From Candidatus Rokuibacteriota bacterium (lineage in GTDB: Bacteria; Methylomirabilota; Methylomirabilia; Rokubacteriales; CSP1-6), in assembly GCA_003220685.1 (NCBI GenBank), contig QHTE01000045.1, positions 68,989 to 132,988 on the forward strand: a DNA stretch of 64,000 bases. Reading direction: 5' to 3'. Positions 16,734-24,855 of this stretch are shown here, one piece after another; positions within the stretch are counted from its first letter, which is position 1, and the number at the start of each line of letters is the position of its first letter. A program made the translations under genes and the position numbers. Under the pieces are notes generated by a model. The model did not search any database, was not told the origin of the DNA, and was given only the letters and a program-made list of their open reading frames with translations.

Positions 16734-17612
16734 GTGAACGACTGGCTCGAGACCTACCGCGGGATCGTCTACCGCTGGGAGGTCGACCACAACGACCACC
16801 TCACGGTCGCGTTCTATTTCGCCCGGCTCGGCGACGCCATGCTCGCGCTGCTCGCTTCGCTCGGGCTCGGCGTGGCCTACACTCGGCGACGCGGGAGCCT
16901 CTGCGTCACCGCCGGTTGCTACGTGCGCTACGTCCGCGAGCTGCGGGTCGGCGACATCATGCACGTCGTGAGCGGCGTCATCGCGGTCGAGCGGGATGCC
17001 CTCGTGTTGGGTCACAAGCTCTTCAACTCCGAGACCGGCGACGTCTGCACGACGGTCGAGCAGCGCGTCCGCCACGTGGAGGCGCGGCGCCAAGCCGCAC
17101 GGCCCTTGCCGGCGGCGCAGCGACGGGCGGCGGAGCAGCGGCGGGTCGAGTGGGACGTCCCGGCCCGCGAGCGCCGCCCGAGGCCGAGCGGGCTCGACGG
17201 CTTCCACGAGAGCTCGCGCGACACGGTCAAGCCGGACGAGGTGGACGTGTTCGGCCAGGTCGCCCTGATGCACTACATCCACCGCTTCTCGGCCGCCAAC
17301 GGCCACGCGACTGCGGTGTTCGGGATCACTCCGGGCTACATGCGGAACGAGCGCCGCGGCTTCTCGACGTTCGAATTCCAGCTGGAGCTCGGCGGTGTGC
17401 TCAGGCCGGGCGACCCGGTCCGCGTGCGCTCGGCGCTCGTCCACGTCGGCAACTCGTCGATGCGCCTCTTCCACGTGATGACGAACGAGCGTACCGGCGA
17501 GCGCGTGGCTACGCTCGAGCAGCTGGGCGTGCACCTCGACATGGACGCGCGGCGGCCGACACCGCTGCCCGACGCGATCCGCGATCGCGCGAAGGCGATC
17601 CTGGTGTCCTGA
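16734..17612 (+). CDS. Double hot-dog acyl-CoA thioesterase-like protein
   Basis: A 292-residue protein with two successive 4HBT-like hot-dog domains, residues about 8-120 (WEVDHNDHLTVAFYFARLGDAM) and about 160-285 (VDVFGQVALMHYIHRFSAANGH). The DHNDHLTVAFYF segment corresponds to the YbgC/FcbC active-site region DxxGHVNNxxYL. Such proteins hydrolyse acyl-CoA thioesters. The GTG at 16734 is chosen because GAGGAGGAAG lies six to ten bases upstream. A GTGTAGGCTTAC box about 60 bp upstream may be the -10. The gene is convergent with the NYN protein, with a hairpin between them. The acyl substrate is unknown. Confidence 0.8.
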   Translation: MNDWLETYRGIVYRWEVDHNDHLTVAFYFARLGDAMLALLASLGLGVAYTRRRGSLCVTAGCYVRYVRELRVGDIMHVVSGVIAVERDALVLGHKLFNSETGDVCTTVEQRVRHVEARRQAARPLPAAQRRAAEQRRVEWDVPARERRPRPSGLDGFHESSRDTVKPDEVDVFGQVALMHYIHRFSAANGHATAVFGITPGYMRNERRGFSTFEFQLELGGVLRPGDPVRVRSALVHVGNSSMRLFHVMTNERTGERVATLEQLGVHLDMDARRPTPLPDAIRDRAKAILVS

Positions 17613-17619
17613 GGCCGAT

Positions 17620-17636
17620 CGGGCGCTACGCGCCCG
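17620..17636. terminator. Short hairpin between convergent genes
   Basis: CGGGCGC (17620-17626) pairs with GCGCCCG (17630-17636) across a TAC loop. The loop contains part of the stop codon of the leftward NYN gene. The stem is compact and GC-only with no T-tract. Confidence 0.4.
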
Positions 17637-18753
17637 CGGCCGGGTTCGCGCGACGCCGGCCGCGACCGCCGCGGCGGGAGCGACGGCGACTACGCCTCCT
17701 GGGCGGCGCTGCCGCTGACGGTGCCGGCGCCGCCTCGACCTCGGTCGTCTCCTCGACGGGGGCCGGGGGCGGCGGCGCCTCGGAGCGAACGATCGCGTCC
17801 GGCACCAGCGAGATCATTCCGGTCGGGCTCACCGACAGCTCCTTGATGCGCCGGAGCCTGGTGACGAGCCGCGGCGATCCGGGCGGTCGGCTGAAACCGC
17901 GCGCCTTGAGCGCACGCGCCACGTTGTCGATGAGCACGGCGCCGTTGGGCGAGCGATCGGCCAGCTCGCTGACGACGAGCACGAGCTCGTCGTGCGGCGC
18001 GCTGTGGGCTTCGTCGGACTCGGCGAACGCCGGCGCCGGCGGGTGACGGACCGGGTCGGCCCGGCGTGGCTCGATCTCCGCCCCACCCGGGCGCCCGCCG
18101 CGCCGGCCACGGCGTCCACGGGGCCGGCCGCGGTCGCCTCCGGGCGCGGGACGACTCGACTCCGCCGGGGGCGCGCCCGGGAGCGTCCGGGCGGTCAGCC
18201 GGTGAAAGGTGATGCCGAGCGCCGCGGCGACGTCGCCCACCGCGTCAAAGGCGCGGTCGTCCGACACGATCTCGAGCACGTCGCCCGGGCGCGCGCCGGC
18301 GAGCCACACGCCCGCGCTCACGGCGATCCGGAGATCGCTCCAGTCACGGACGCCGGTGGATGGCGCGCTGTGGAGGAGCTGGGCGCCGAATCGGGCGAGC
18401 ACGCGCCCCGTTTCGTGGCCGATCACGCGCCAGTTGCCGACGGCGAAGAATTCGGTACTCCGGCCGATGTGATCGATGGCCAGACGCCCGACCACCCGCT
18501 CGATGTGCGCGGGGTTGCTGGTGTTCTCGACGTCGAAGAAGATCGCGTGGCGGGTCGCGGGCCGAAGCCGCTCGGGCGCCGGCGGCGGGACGCGCGTCAC
18601 GAAGACGGGCTCCGGCGTGACGATCGGCAGAGAGGCTTCGGGCTCGGCGACGGGCAGCGCGAACGGCTCGGGGCCGGCGGGGGCGACCTCGACGGGGACG
18701 GCCACCTTCGTCGCGCGGCGCCGCCGGGGTCGAGTGGTGGTTGCTCGTTCCAT
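17626..18753 (-). CDS. NYN-domain protein with LOTUS/OST-HTH-like C-terminus
   Basis: A 375-residue protein. After a basic and proline-rich N-terminus, an NYN (PIN-like) domain runs from about residue 68 (HAIFFDVENTSNPAHIERVV), with further conserved acidic residues in DLRIAVSAGVWLAG and IVSDDRAFDAVGDVAAALG. NYN domains are metal-dependent RNases. A basic RG-rich linker follows (GGDRGRPRGRRGRRGGRPGG). A helical domain (LVLVVSELADRSPNGAVLIDNVARALKARG) then resembles the LOTUS/OST-HTH RNA-binding module that often accompanies NYN domains. The tail is Arg-rich. I infer an RNA-processing or degrading factor. The ATG at 18753 is the first start before the conserved part. The preceding gene on the same strand encodes a coiled-coil protein. 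Confidence 0.75.
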   Translation of the reverse strand: MERATTTRPRRRRATKVAVPVEVAPAGPEPFALPVAEPEASLPIVTPEPVFVTRVPPPAPERLRPATRHAIFFDVENTSNPAHIERVVGRLAIDHIGRSTEFFAVGNWRVIGHETGRVLARFGAQLLHSAPSTGVRDWSDLRIAVSAGVWLAGARPGDVLEIVSDDRAFDAVGDVAAALGITFHRLTARTLPGAPPAESSRPAPGGDRGRPRGRRGRRGGRPGGAEIEPRRADPVRHPPAPAFAESDEAHSAPHDELVLVVSELADRSPNGAVLIDNVARALKARGFSRPPGSPRLVTRLRRIKELSVSPTGMISLVPDAIVRSEAPPPPAPVEETTEVEAAPAPSAAAPPRRRSRRRSRRGGRGRRRANPAAGA

Positions 18754-18839
18754 GCCCGCATCATACCCTTCAGCGATGCTGAAGAGCCGCTCGTCCCCGT
18801 CGGTCCGCGCCCTCGCGCCGCGCGCAGGGCGCGCGAACG

Positions 18840-19475
18840 CTAGTCCTGCTGCGTGACGGAAATCGGCGGCGTGGTCTGCAAGCGCCGCGCGATGTCGGCC
18901 AGAGGCCGATGCATCTGCCCGAGCATGTCCACGACGCCGCCGAACGCCTCGGCCACCGCCGTGCGCTCGCCCCGCAAGGCATCGAGCTCGCCCTGGAGCG
19001 CGCCGTGGATGCGGCGGAGCTCGCCGAGCTCGCTGCCCAGCCGCTCGCACTCCTGCTCACGCGCCGCGAGCGCGCGACGCAGGCGATCGCGCTCCTCGAC
19101 CAACGACGGAATCACATGGCTGAGCTGATACTGGCTTTCAGCGAGCCAGCGGGTAGTCCGTTGCGTGTCGTCGACGGTCTCGATCTGGCTCATCGGGGGT
19201 GGTGCCTCCTCGTAAGGCGCGCGGGGTTGCGGGTTAGGCGTCGGGGTCTCGGGCACCTCGGGCGCGAGCGCGACGAGCTCGTGCGATGCGCCGGTCATGA
19301 GCGACGACCGGCGGCGGCGACGGTCGACCGGCGGCGGGCTATCCGGCGACTCGTACTCGACCGCGCCGCGGCGGTCGAGCATCACCCGGACCTTGGAATC
19401 GCCGAGATGACGGTTGCGGAGATGCTCGTACACTGCCGCCTCTGTCCGCGCGACGACGATCAGATAACGCGTCAT
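18840..19475 (-). CDS. Coiled-coil protein, hypothetical
   Basis: A 211-residue protein. The N-terminal 50 residues (MTRYLIVVARTEAAVYEHLRNRHLGDSKVRVMLDRR) look like a small alpha/beta module common in proteobacterial hypotheticals that start TRYLIVVARTEA/YxxLRxxF. Residues about 125-190 form a long heptad-patterned coiled coil (VEERDRLRRALAAREQECERLGSELGELRRIH). No catalytic motif is seen. The ATG at 19475 was chosen; the frame stays open upstream but that DNA is the promoter region, with a TTGAAT-N17-TAGAGT promoter. It lies 86 bp upstream of the NYN gene and may be its co-transcribed partner. Confidence 0.6.
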   Translation of the reverse strand: MTRYLIVVARTEAAVYEHLRNRHLGDSKVRVMLDRRGAVEYESPDSPPPVDRRRRRSSLMTGASHELVALAPEVPETPTPNPQPRAPYEEAPPPMSQIETVDDTQRTTRWLAESQYQLSHVIPSLVEERDRLRRALAAREQECERLGSELGELRRIHGALQGELDALRGERTAVAEAFGGVVDMLGQMHRPLADIARRLQTTPPISVTQQD

Positions 19476-19629
19476 GCTGCCTCGGTTCGATTCGTCCGCC
19501 CTGGGCGCGGGTCCGGCGAGGTCGGAGATCATCTCCCGGAGCAGCGACCGGAGGAGCAAGAGATGCATTGCGGTGCCGCTAGGCTCTCCCAGGCTTCTTC
19601 GAGGTTCATCGTGAGAGTGATCGAAGCGG

Positions 19630-19658
19630 ACTCTACACTCCCGCTCGTGAACATTCAA
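19630..19658 (-). promoter_or_regulatory. Housekeeping-type promoter (TTGAAT-17-TAGAGT)
   Basis: On the minus strand TTGAAT (19658-19653) and TAGAGT (19635-19630) are separated by 17 bases. It would drive the coiled-coil gene at 19475 and possibly the NYN gene, giving a leader of about 145 nt. Confidence 0.5.
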
Positions 19659-19732
19659 GAGTGAATCGCTTTTCACGTCGCGCACGCGATACGATGAGTC
19701 CGCGCGCGAAAATTTTTGCGGCGGGCTCACGC

Positions 19733-19762
19733 TTGACAGCGGCCCCGAGGCCCGACTAGCCT
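19733..19762 (+). promoter_or_regulatory. Promoter of acyl-CoA dehydrogenase
   Basis: A perfect TTGACA (19733-19738) is followed 18 bases later by TAGCCT (19757-19762), ending 11 bases before the ATG at 19774. No Shine-Dalgarno is visible, so the transcript would be leaderless or have a leader of a few bases. Confidence 0.5.
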
Positions 19763-19773
19763 CGGCTCAAGTC

Positions 19774-20964
19774 ATGGATTTCGAGTTCGCCGCCGAGCAC
19801 GAGAGCTTTCGCAAGCAATTCCGCGACTGGCTCGCCGCGAACCTCCCGCCCGAGCTCTGTCTGGACGACGCTTCCGACGACCGCGTCGCCTCCGATCGCG
19901 AGACCTTCGAGCGCCGCCGCGTCTGGCAGAAGAAGATGCACGCGGCGGGCTGGGTCGGCATCACCTGGCCGAAGGAATACGGAGGCCGCGACGCCGGGCT
20001 GATCGAGCGGGTCATCTGGGACGAGGAGTACAGCGCCGCCCGCGCGCCCGTGCTGCCGGGGAACATGGGGTTGAACCTGGTCGGGCCGACCATCATCCAC
20101 TGGGGCACCGCGGAGCAGAAGCGCCGCCACCTGCCCGCGATCCTCAACGCCGACGAGATCTGGTGCCAGGGCTTCTCCGAGCCCGGCGCCGGCTCCGATC
20201 TGGCGAGCCTCCGGACGCGCGCCGTCGACCAGGGCGATCACTTCGTCGTCAACGGCCAGAAGGTGTGGACGTCGGGCGCCCACTTCGCCCACTGGATCAT
20301 CCTGCTCGTCCGCACCAATCCGGACGTGCCGAAGCATCAGGGGATCAGCTGCCTGCTCGTTCCGATGACGAGCCCCGGCATTACCGTGCGGCCGCTCGTA
20401 CTGATGACGGGGCACCACCACTTCAACGAGGTCTTCTTCACGGACGTCGTGGTGCCAAAGGCGAATCTTCTGGGACCGGTCAATCAGGGCTGGAAGGTCT
20501 CGACGACCACGCTCATGTACGAGCGTCATTCGGCCGGCGGACGCAGTCACACCGCTCAGATCGCCCGCCTGATCGCGCTGGCGCGTCAGGTGCCGATCGA
20601 GGGCCGGCCGGCGTGGGATCATCCGGCCATCCGGCAGCGGCTGGCCCAGCTCGCCATCGAGTCCGAGGCGCTCAAGTACACGCGTCTCAGGAGCCTCAGC
20701 CGCCAGCTGCGCGGCGAGCCGCCCGGGCCCGAGGGATCGGTGCTCAAGCTCAGCGGCTCGGAGCTCGGCGTACGGATCGCCGACGCGGCCGGCGAGCTCC
20801 TCGGCATGCACGTGCTCGTGAATCAGGCGTCGACGGCGGTGCCGGACGCGCCGCGCTGGTTCAACCGCGTGCTCGCCGCGCGGCAATACACGATTTCGGC
20901 CGGTACGAGCGAGGTCCAGCGCAACATCATCGGCGAGCGCGTGCTCGGGCTGCCGCGCGGCTGA
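19774..20964 (+). CDS. Acyl-CoA dehydrogenase family protein
   Basis: A 396-residue flavoenzyme that introduces an alpha-beta double bond into an acyl-CoA. It has the N-terminal helical domain (MDFEFAAEHESFRKQFRDWLAANLP), the middle beta-domain with the FAD-binding stretch QGFSEPGAGSDLASLRTRA and VNGQKVWTSGAHFAHW, and the C-terminal helical domain ending in TISAGTSEVQRNIIGERVLGLPRG, all family hallmarks. Length is normal. It is preceded by a TTGACA promoter. The downstream convergent gene encodes an alpha/beta hydrolase. No electron-transfer flavoprotein gene is close. Chain length or branched substrate cannot be told. Confidence 0.93.
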   Translation: MDFEFAAEHESFRKQFRDWLAANLPPELCLDDASDDRVASDRETFERRRVWQKKMHAAGWVGITWPKEYGGRDAGLIERVIWDEEYSAARAPVLPGNMGLNLVGPTIIHWGTAEQKRRHLPAILNADEIWCQGFSEPGAGSDLASLRTRAVDQGDHFVVNGQKVWTSGAHFAHWIILLVRTNPDVPKHQGISCLLVPMTSPGITVRPLVLMTGHHHFNEVFFTDVVVPKANLLGPVNQGWKVSTTTLMYERHSAGGRSHTAQIARLIALARQVPIEGRPAWDHPAIRQRLAQLAIESEALKYTRLRSLSRQLRGEPPGPEGSVLKLSGSELGVRIADAAGELLGMHVLVNQASTAVPDAPRWFNRVLAARQYTISAGTSEVQRNIIGERVLGLPRG

Positions 20965-21016
20965 GCCGCCGGGTCAGGCCGTGAGCCGCCGGGGCTCGGG
21001 CCGGAGCGGGCCGAGC

Positions 21017-21787
21017 TCAGGCCGGCAGCGAGTCGAGGAAGCTCAGCAGCACGCGGTCGAAGGCCTCCGGCTGATCGAGGTTGGAGGCGTGCCCCGCGCC
21101 GGCGATGACCTCGAGCCGAGCGCCCGGGATCTTCTTCGCCATGTACTCGCACGGCGCCATGAACGGCGTGTCCTGGTCGCCCACGACGATTAACGTCGGC
21201 ACGCGGATCGACGTCAGGCCGTCGATGACGCGCGCGTCCTGTTGCGCCAGCATCCCTCGCGCGGCGTGGGCGAGCCCCTGGGCGCTCTTGTGGTGGCCGA
21301 GCGCGTCGCGCACCTCGCGGCTCCGGCCGCCGAGCGCCTCGAGCCCGCGCGCTTCGAGGTCGCCGGCCCGCTCGTGGGCACGGCGGTTCCACGCGTTGCG
21401 CGCCTCGGCGTTGCGATAGCCCGGCCCCGAGTCGCAGACGACCAGCGCGTCGACCATCTCGGGGTGCGCGAGGTAGAACGCGAGCGACATGTAGCCGCCG
21501 AGCGAGAGCCCGCCCACTACCGCGCGGCTCACCCCGAGCGCGGTCAGGAGCGCGCGCATGTCGGCCACCGTCAGCTCGGTCGAGTACCGAGCCGGATCGT
21601 GCGGGCTCTCCGTCTGGCCGTGACCGCGCATGTCCCACGTGATGAGCCGGTAGCGGTCGCCGATCGTCCGGTGCTGGCCGTCCCACATGCGCCCGGTGGC
21701 GCCGTAGCCGTGGCTCAGGATGACCGGGCGCCCGCGCCCGCCCACCGTGTAGTCGATCTCGATGCCGTTCAGGCTCGCTCGCGCCAT
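21017..21787 (-). CDS. Alpha/beta hydrolase
   Basis: A 256-residue alpha/beta-hydrolase-fold enzyme. The oxyanion region is ILSHGYGATGRMW, the nucleophile elbow GGLSLGGYMS, the acid GDQDTPFMAP and the catalytic histidine AGAGHASNLDQP. The ATG at 21787 was chosen because the product then begins with the standard first strand (ASLNGIEIDYTVGGRGRPVILSHG). The frame is open upstream through the M24 gene but only as a shadow. It lies 20 bp downstream of the M24 gene on the same strand, so the two are probably one operon. Members include 3-oxoadipate enol-lactonase-like and esterase-like enzymes. Confidence 0.88.
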   Translation of the reverse strand: MARASLNGIEIDYTVGGRGRPVILSHGYGATGRMWDGQHRTIGDRYRLITWDMRGHGQTESPHDPARYSTELTVADMRALLTALGVSRAVVGGLSLGGYMSLAFYLAHPEMVDALVVCDSGPGYRNAEARNAWNRRAHERAGDLEARGLEALGGRSREVRDALGHHKSAQGLAHAARGMLAQQDARVIDGLTSIRVPTLIVVGDQDTPFMAPCEYMAKKIPGARLEVIAGAGHASNLDQPEAFDRVLLSFLDSLPA

Positions 21788-21807
21788 GCTCGGGACCTCG
21801 GCTCGGC

Positions 21808-23115
21808 CTAGTAGCGGTTGGCGATCGGAAGCTCGTCGGCCGGGAACAGCGTGATGATCTGAGCGCCGCTCGGGGTCACGATGACTTCCTCCTCGATGCG
21901 GGCGGCGGACATCCCGTCGGTCGCCGGGCAGTAGGTCTCGACGGCGAACATCATCCCGGCCTGCAGCTCCATCGGGTCGTCGAACGAGTTCAGGCGGCTG
22001 ATGATCGGCCGCTCGTGGAGCCCGAGGCCGATTCCGTGGCAGAAGTTGAGACCGAACGCGGCCATCTCGCTGTCGAAGCCGATCTCCTGCGCCTTTGGAA
22101 AGGCGCGCGCGATCTTGTCGGTGGCCACGCCGGGCTTGATGAGCGCGATCGCCTCGTCCATCCACTCGCGCGCCTTCTTGTAGGCGGCCACCTGGGGCTT
22201 CGTCGCGCGCCCCACGCTGAAGGTGCGGTAGTAGCAGGTCCGGTAGCCGACGAACGACATGATGATGTCGAAGAACGCCTGGTCGCCGGGCCGGATGATC
22301 CGGTCGGTGAAATTGTGCGGGTGGGGGCTGCAGCGCTCGCCCGAGATCGCGTTGATCGCCTCGACGCAGTCCGAGCCCATCTCGTAGAGCCGCATGGTGG
22401 CGAGCCCGACGATCTCGTTCTCGCGCGCGCCGGGCTTGAGCGCCTCGAAGATGTCCTGGTAGACGCCGTCGACCATCGCCGCCGCCATGTTCAGGAGCGT
22501 CAGCTCGTCCCGGCTCTTGAGCATCCGCGCCTCGAGCAGCACCTGCTGGCCGTCGCGCACCTCGACGCCAGCCTCCTGGAGCGCGAACAGGAACGGCGGC
22601 TCGACGAGATCGATCCCGAGCGGCATCCCGGCGACGCCTTCGGCCTTCAGGATCTCTCGGATTTCCGCGGCCGCCTTCTGGAAGAGCCCGGCTTTCGGCG
22701 ACACGGCGCCGCGCATGCCGACCATGCCCGCGAGCGACTGGCGCGCCGGGATCTGCGGCGTATACAGGCGATGGTGGCGCGCGGCGGAGCCGAAGTCCCA
22801 CACCCAGGGCTCGCCGGTGCCCGTCAGCAAGCACCAGCGCGTGAGCTTGTCGCGTGCCCACTCGCCGATGACCGTGCCCGAGAGGTAGCGGATGTTGTAC
22901 TGGTCGAAGACGAGGATCGCGCCGAGGCCCGAGCGCGCCAGCGCCTGGCGTGCGCGGCCTAGCCGATAGGCGTGCAGGCGCCGAAAGTCCACGCGCTCCT
23001 CGAAGTCCACCTGTGTGTGTCCGGGCGACTGAAGCGGTCGGTCCCACCGATGGCGAGGATCCACGTCGTCGGCTGTCACGGGCCGGGCCTTCGGGGCGTC
23101 CTGCTTGCGCGCCAT
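21808..23115 (-). CDS. M24 family (Xaa-Pro peptidase/creatinase-like) protein
   Basis: A 435-residue protein with an N-terminal creatinase-N domain (about 45-190) and a C-terminal pita-bread domain (about 200-420). The catalytic-site histidines are present in HPHNFTDRI and CHGIGLGLHERPII, and the glutamates in FAVETY and ARIEEEVIVT. The first metal Asp (GDQAFFDI) is present, but the second, expected in GYxSDxTRT, is replaced by Cys in GYRTCYYRTF. The enzyme may thus be a non-canonical or metal-independent member, like creatinase. The ATG at 23115 follows a strong GGAGGAGG. It is co-directional with the alpha/beta hydrolase. Confidence 0.85.
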   Translation of the reverse strand: MARKQDAPKARPVTADDVDPRHRWDRPLQSPGHTQVDFEERVDFRRLHAYRLGRARQALARSGLGAILVFDQYNIRYLSGTVIGEWARDKLTRWCLLTGTGEPWVWDFGSAARHHRLYTPQIPARQSLAGMVGMRGAVSPKAGLFQKAAAEIREILKAEGVAGMPLGIDLVEPPFLFALQEAGVEVRDGQQVLLEARMLKSRDELTLLNMAAAMVDGVYQDIFEALKPGARENEIVGLATMRLYEMGSDCVEAINAISGERCSPHPHNFTDRIIRPGDQAFFDIIMSFVGYRTCYYRTFSVGRATKPQVAAYKKAREWMDEAIALIKPGVATDKIARAFPKAQEIGFDSEMAAFGLNFCHGIGLGLHERPIISRLNSFDDPMELQAGMMFAVETYCPATDGMSAARIEEEVIVTPSGAQIITLFPADELPIANRY

Positions 23116-23172
23116 GGGGTGCCTCCTCCTTGTCGCCGCGCCTCGGGGCGGTACTTTACCCCAGCTTGCGTG

Positions 23173-23178
23173 TAGAAT
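23173..23178 (+). promoter_or_regulatory. TAGAAT -10 box close to start codon
   Basis: GTGTAGAAT precedes the ATG at 23187 with only eight bases between the box and the start codon and no Shine-Dalgarno. This implies a leaderless or nearly leaderless transcript for the DUF35-thiolase operon. Confidence 0.45.
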
Positions 23179-23186
23179 CCTCGCCC

Positions 23187-23612
23187 ATGGACCTCGAACG
23201 CCCGCTCCCGACTCCGATCACGCCCGAGTGCCGCCCCTACTGGGACGGCGCGCGCGAGGGCAAGCTCATGATCACCAAGTGCCGCGCGTGCGGGAAGCCG
23301 TTCATGTACCCGCGCGTGTCGTGTCCGTTCTGCGCCTCGCGCGACATCGGCTGGGTGCAGGCGAGCGGCCGCGGTCGGCTCTACTCGTTCGAGATCGCCC
23401 ACCAGATCTTGAACAAGGCGTTCAAGGTGAAGACGCCGGTAGTGCTGGCGATGGTCGAGCTCGAGGAAGGGCCGCGCCTCTTGAGCAATCTGGTCGGCAT
23501 CGCGCCGGATCCAAAGCAGATCCGCTGCGACATGCCGGTCGAGGTGTGCTTCGAGAAGCTCACGGATGAGATCAGCCTGCCGATGTTCCGTCCGGCGGGC
23601 GGTGCGCGATGA
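23187..23612 (+). CDS. Zn-ribbon/OB-fold protein (DUF35-like), thiolase partner
   Basis: A 141-residue two-domain protein. A rubredoxin-like zinc ribbon is formed by CRACGKPFMYPRVSCPFCAS (Cys pairs at about residues 31/34 and 45/48), followed by an OB-fold typical of the DUF35/ChsH2-like family (GRGRLYSFEIAHQI). These proteins bind thiolases or acyl-CoA hydratases and channel acyl-CoA intermediates. The gene overlaps the following thiolase gene by 4 bp (ATGA), a standard arrangement for this pair. The start ATG at 23187 is fixed by the -10 box just upstream and by the family N-terminus (PTPITPECRPYWDGAREGKL). Confidence 0.88.
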   Translation: MDLERPLPTPITPECRPYWDGAREGKLMITKCRACGKPFMYPRVSCPFCASRDIGWVQASGRGRLYSFEIAHQILNKAFKVKTPVVLAMVELEEGPRLLSNLVGIAPDPKQIRCDMPVEVCFEKLTDEISLPMFRPAGGAR

Positions 23613-24778
23613 GCGACCTCGCGCGGCTGCGGGAGCTCAGCAACACGGTCTGCATCGTCGGCGTGGACGAGAGCGACGAGATCGGCACCGTGCCGGGGAA
23701 GAGCCAGCTGACCCTGCACGTCGAGGCGATCACCAACGCCGCGCGCGACGCCGGGATCAAGGTGTCCGACATCGACGGGATCTTCACCGCGGGCCAGCAC
23801 TCGCCCGCCACCATCGGCGAGGCGATCGGCGTCGTGCCGCGCTACGTCGACGGCACGACGGTCGGCGGCTGCTCGTTCATCATCATGGCCGGGCACGCGA
23901 TGGTCGCGCTCTATCACGGGCTCTGCGACGTCGCGGTCGTCTGCCACGGCGAGTCCGGACGCTCGGGCGTCGGCGTCTCGCCCCGGCGCGACACGGCGCT
24001 CCCCGGCCAGTTCGAGTTCCCGTACGGCTTCGGCGGCGCGCCGACCTATTTCGGGCTGATCACCACGCGCCACATGCACGAGTACGGCACGACGCTCGAG
24101 CAGTGGGCGCAGGTCGCGGTCTCGACACGGAAGTGGGCCGCGCTGAATCCGAAGGCGCGCAACCGGGAGCCCCTCACCGTGAAGGACGTGCTCGACTCCC
24201 GGCCGGTCGTGTGGCCGTTCAACATCCTGAACATCTGCCTCGTCACCGACGCCGGAGGCGCCGTCATCTTGACCCGCGCCGATCGGGCGAAGGACTGCGC
24301 GAAAAAGCCGGTCTACGTGCGCGGGGCCGGCGAGGGCAGCGAGCACGTCATGCTCACGCAGATGCGCAACCTCACGTTCAGCGAGGCCACGCGGCGCTCG
24401 GGCGAGAAGGCATTCGCGATGGCGGGCGTGAAGCCGACCGACTTCGATCACATCATGCTCTACGACGCCTTCACCTCGGGCCCGCCGCTCATGCTCGAGG
24501 CGCTCGGTCTCGCCAAGCGCGGCGAGGGCGTGCACTTCTTCGCCGAGGGCCGCTCGACACCGGGCGGCAAGCTGCCGATCAACACGAACGGCGGCGGGCT
24601 CTCCTACACACACAGCGGCATGTACGGCATCTTCCCGATCATCGAGGCGACGCGGCAGCTGCGCAGCGAGTGCGGCGCGCGGCAGGTGCCGAACACCAAG
24701 CTGTCGCTGGTGAATGGAATGGGGGGAATGTTGAGCGCCGCGGGCACGCTCGTCCTCTCCAACGACGGGGGCCGCTGA
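23609..24778 (+). CDS. Thiolase family protein (SCP2-type)
   Basis: A 389-residue thiolase-fold protein of the non-catabolic, SCP2/lipid-transfer type. The N-terminal half has ITNAARDAGIKVSDIDGIFT and the nucleophile-Cys region VGGCSFIIMAGHAMVAL. The C-terminal half has DAFTSGPPLMLEALG and the catalytic His region NGGGLSYTHSGMYGIFPIIEA. The usual second Cys near the C-terminus (CxG) is replaced in GMGGMLSAAGTLVL, as in many DUF35-associated thiolases. It probably performs a thiolytic or condensation step on an acyl-CoA together with the DUF35 protein, whose gene overlaps it by 4 bp. Confidence 0.88.
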   Translation: MSDLARLRELSNTVCIVGVDESDEIGTVPGKSQLTLHVEAITNAARDAGIKVSDIDGIFTAGQHSPATIGEAIGVVPRYVDGTTVGGCSFIIMAGHAMVALYHGLCDVAVVCHGESGRSGVGVSPRRDTALPGQFEFPYGFGGAPTYFGLITTRHMHEYGTTLEQWAQVAVSTRKWAALNPKARNREPLTVKDVLDSRPVVWPFNILNICLVTDAGGAVILTRADRAKDCAKKPVYVRGAGEGSEHVMLTQMRNLTFSEATRRSGEKAFAMAGVKPTDFDHIMLYDAFTSGPPLMLEALGLAKRGEGVHFFAEGRSTPGGKLPINTNGGGLSYTHSGMYGIFPIIEATRQLRSECGARQVPNTKLSLVNGMGGMLSAAGTLVLSNDGGR

Positions 24779-24802
24779 GAAGGCCCATCTTTTGAGCGGC
24801 CC
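24769..24802 (+). terminator. Stem-loop after thiolase gene
   Basis: GGGCCGCT (24769-24776) pairs with AGCGGCCC (24795-24802) around an 18-base loop that includes the thiolase stop codon and a CTTTT stretch. It is a probable 3'-end structure of the DUF35-thiolase operon. Confidence 0.35.
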
Positions 24803-24855
24803 TCCGAAGAGGAAAGCCTCGGCTTCGTGACGCAGTCGCTGTGCCGATCGGCGCG

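Noticed and set aside
19482..19500. TTCGATTC stretch resembling a tRNA T-loop
   Set aside because: Flanking bases cannot form the T stem or acceptor stem; no tRNA was found anywhere in the window by eye.
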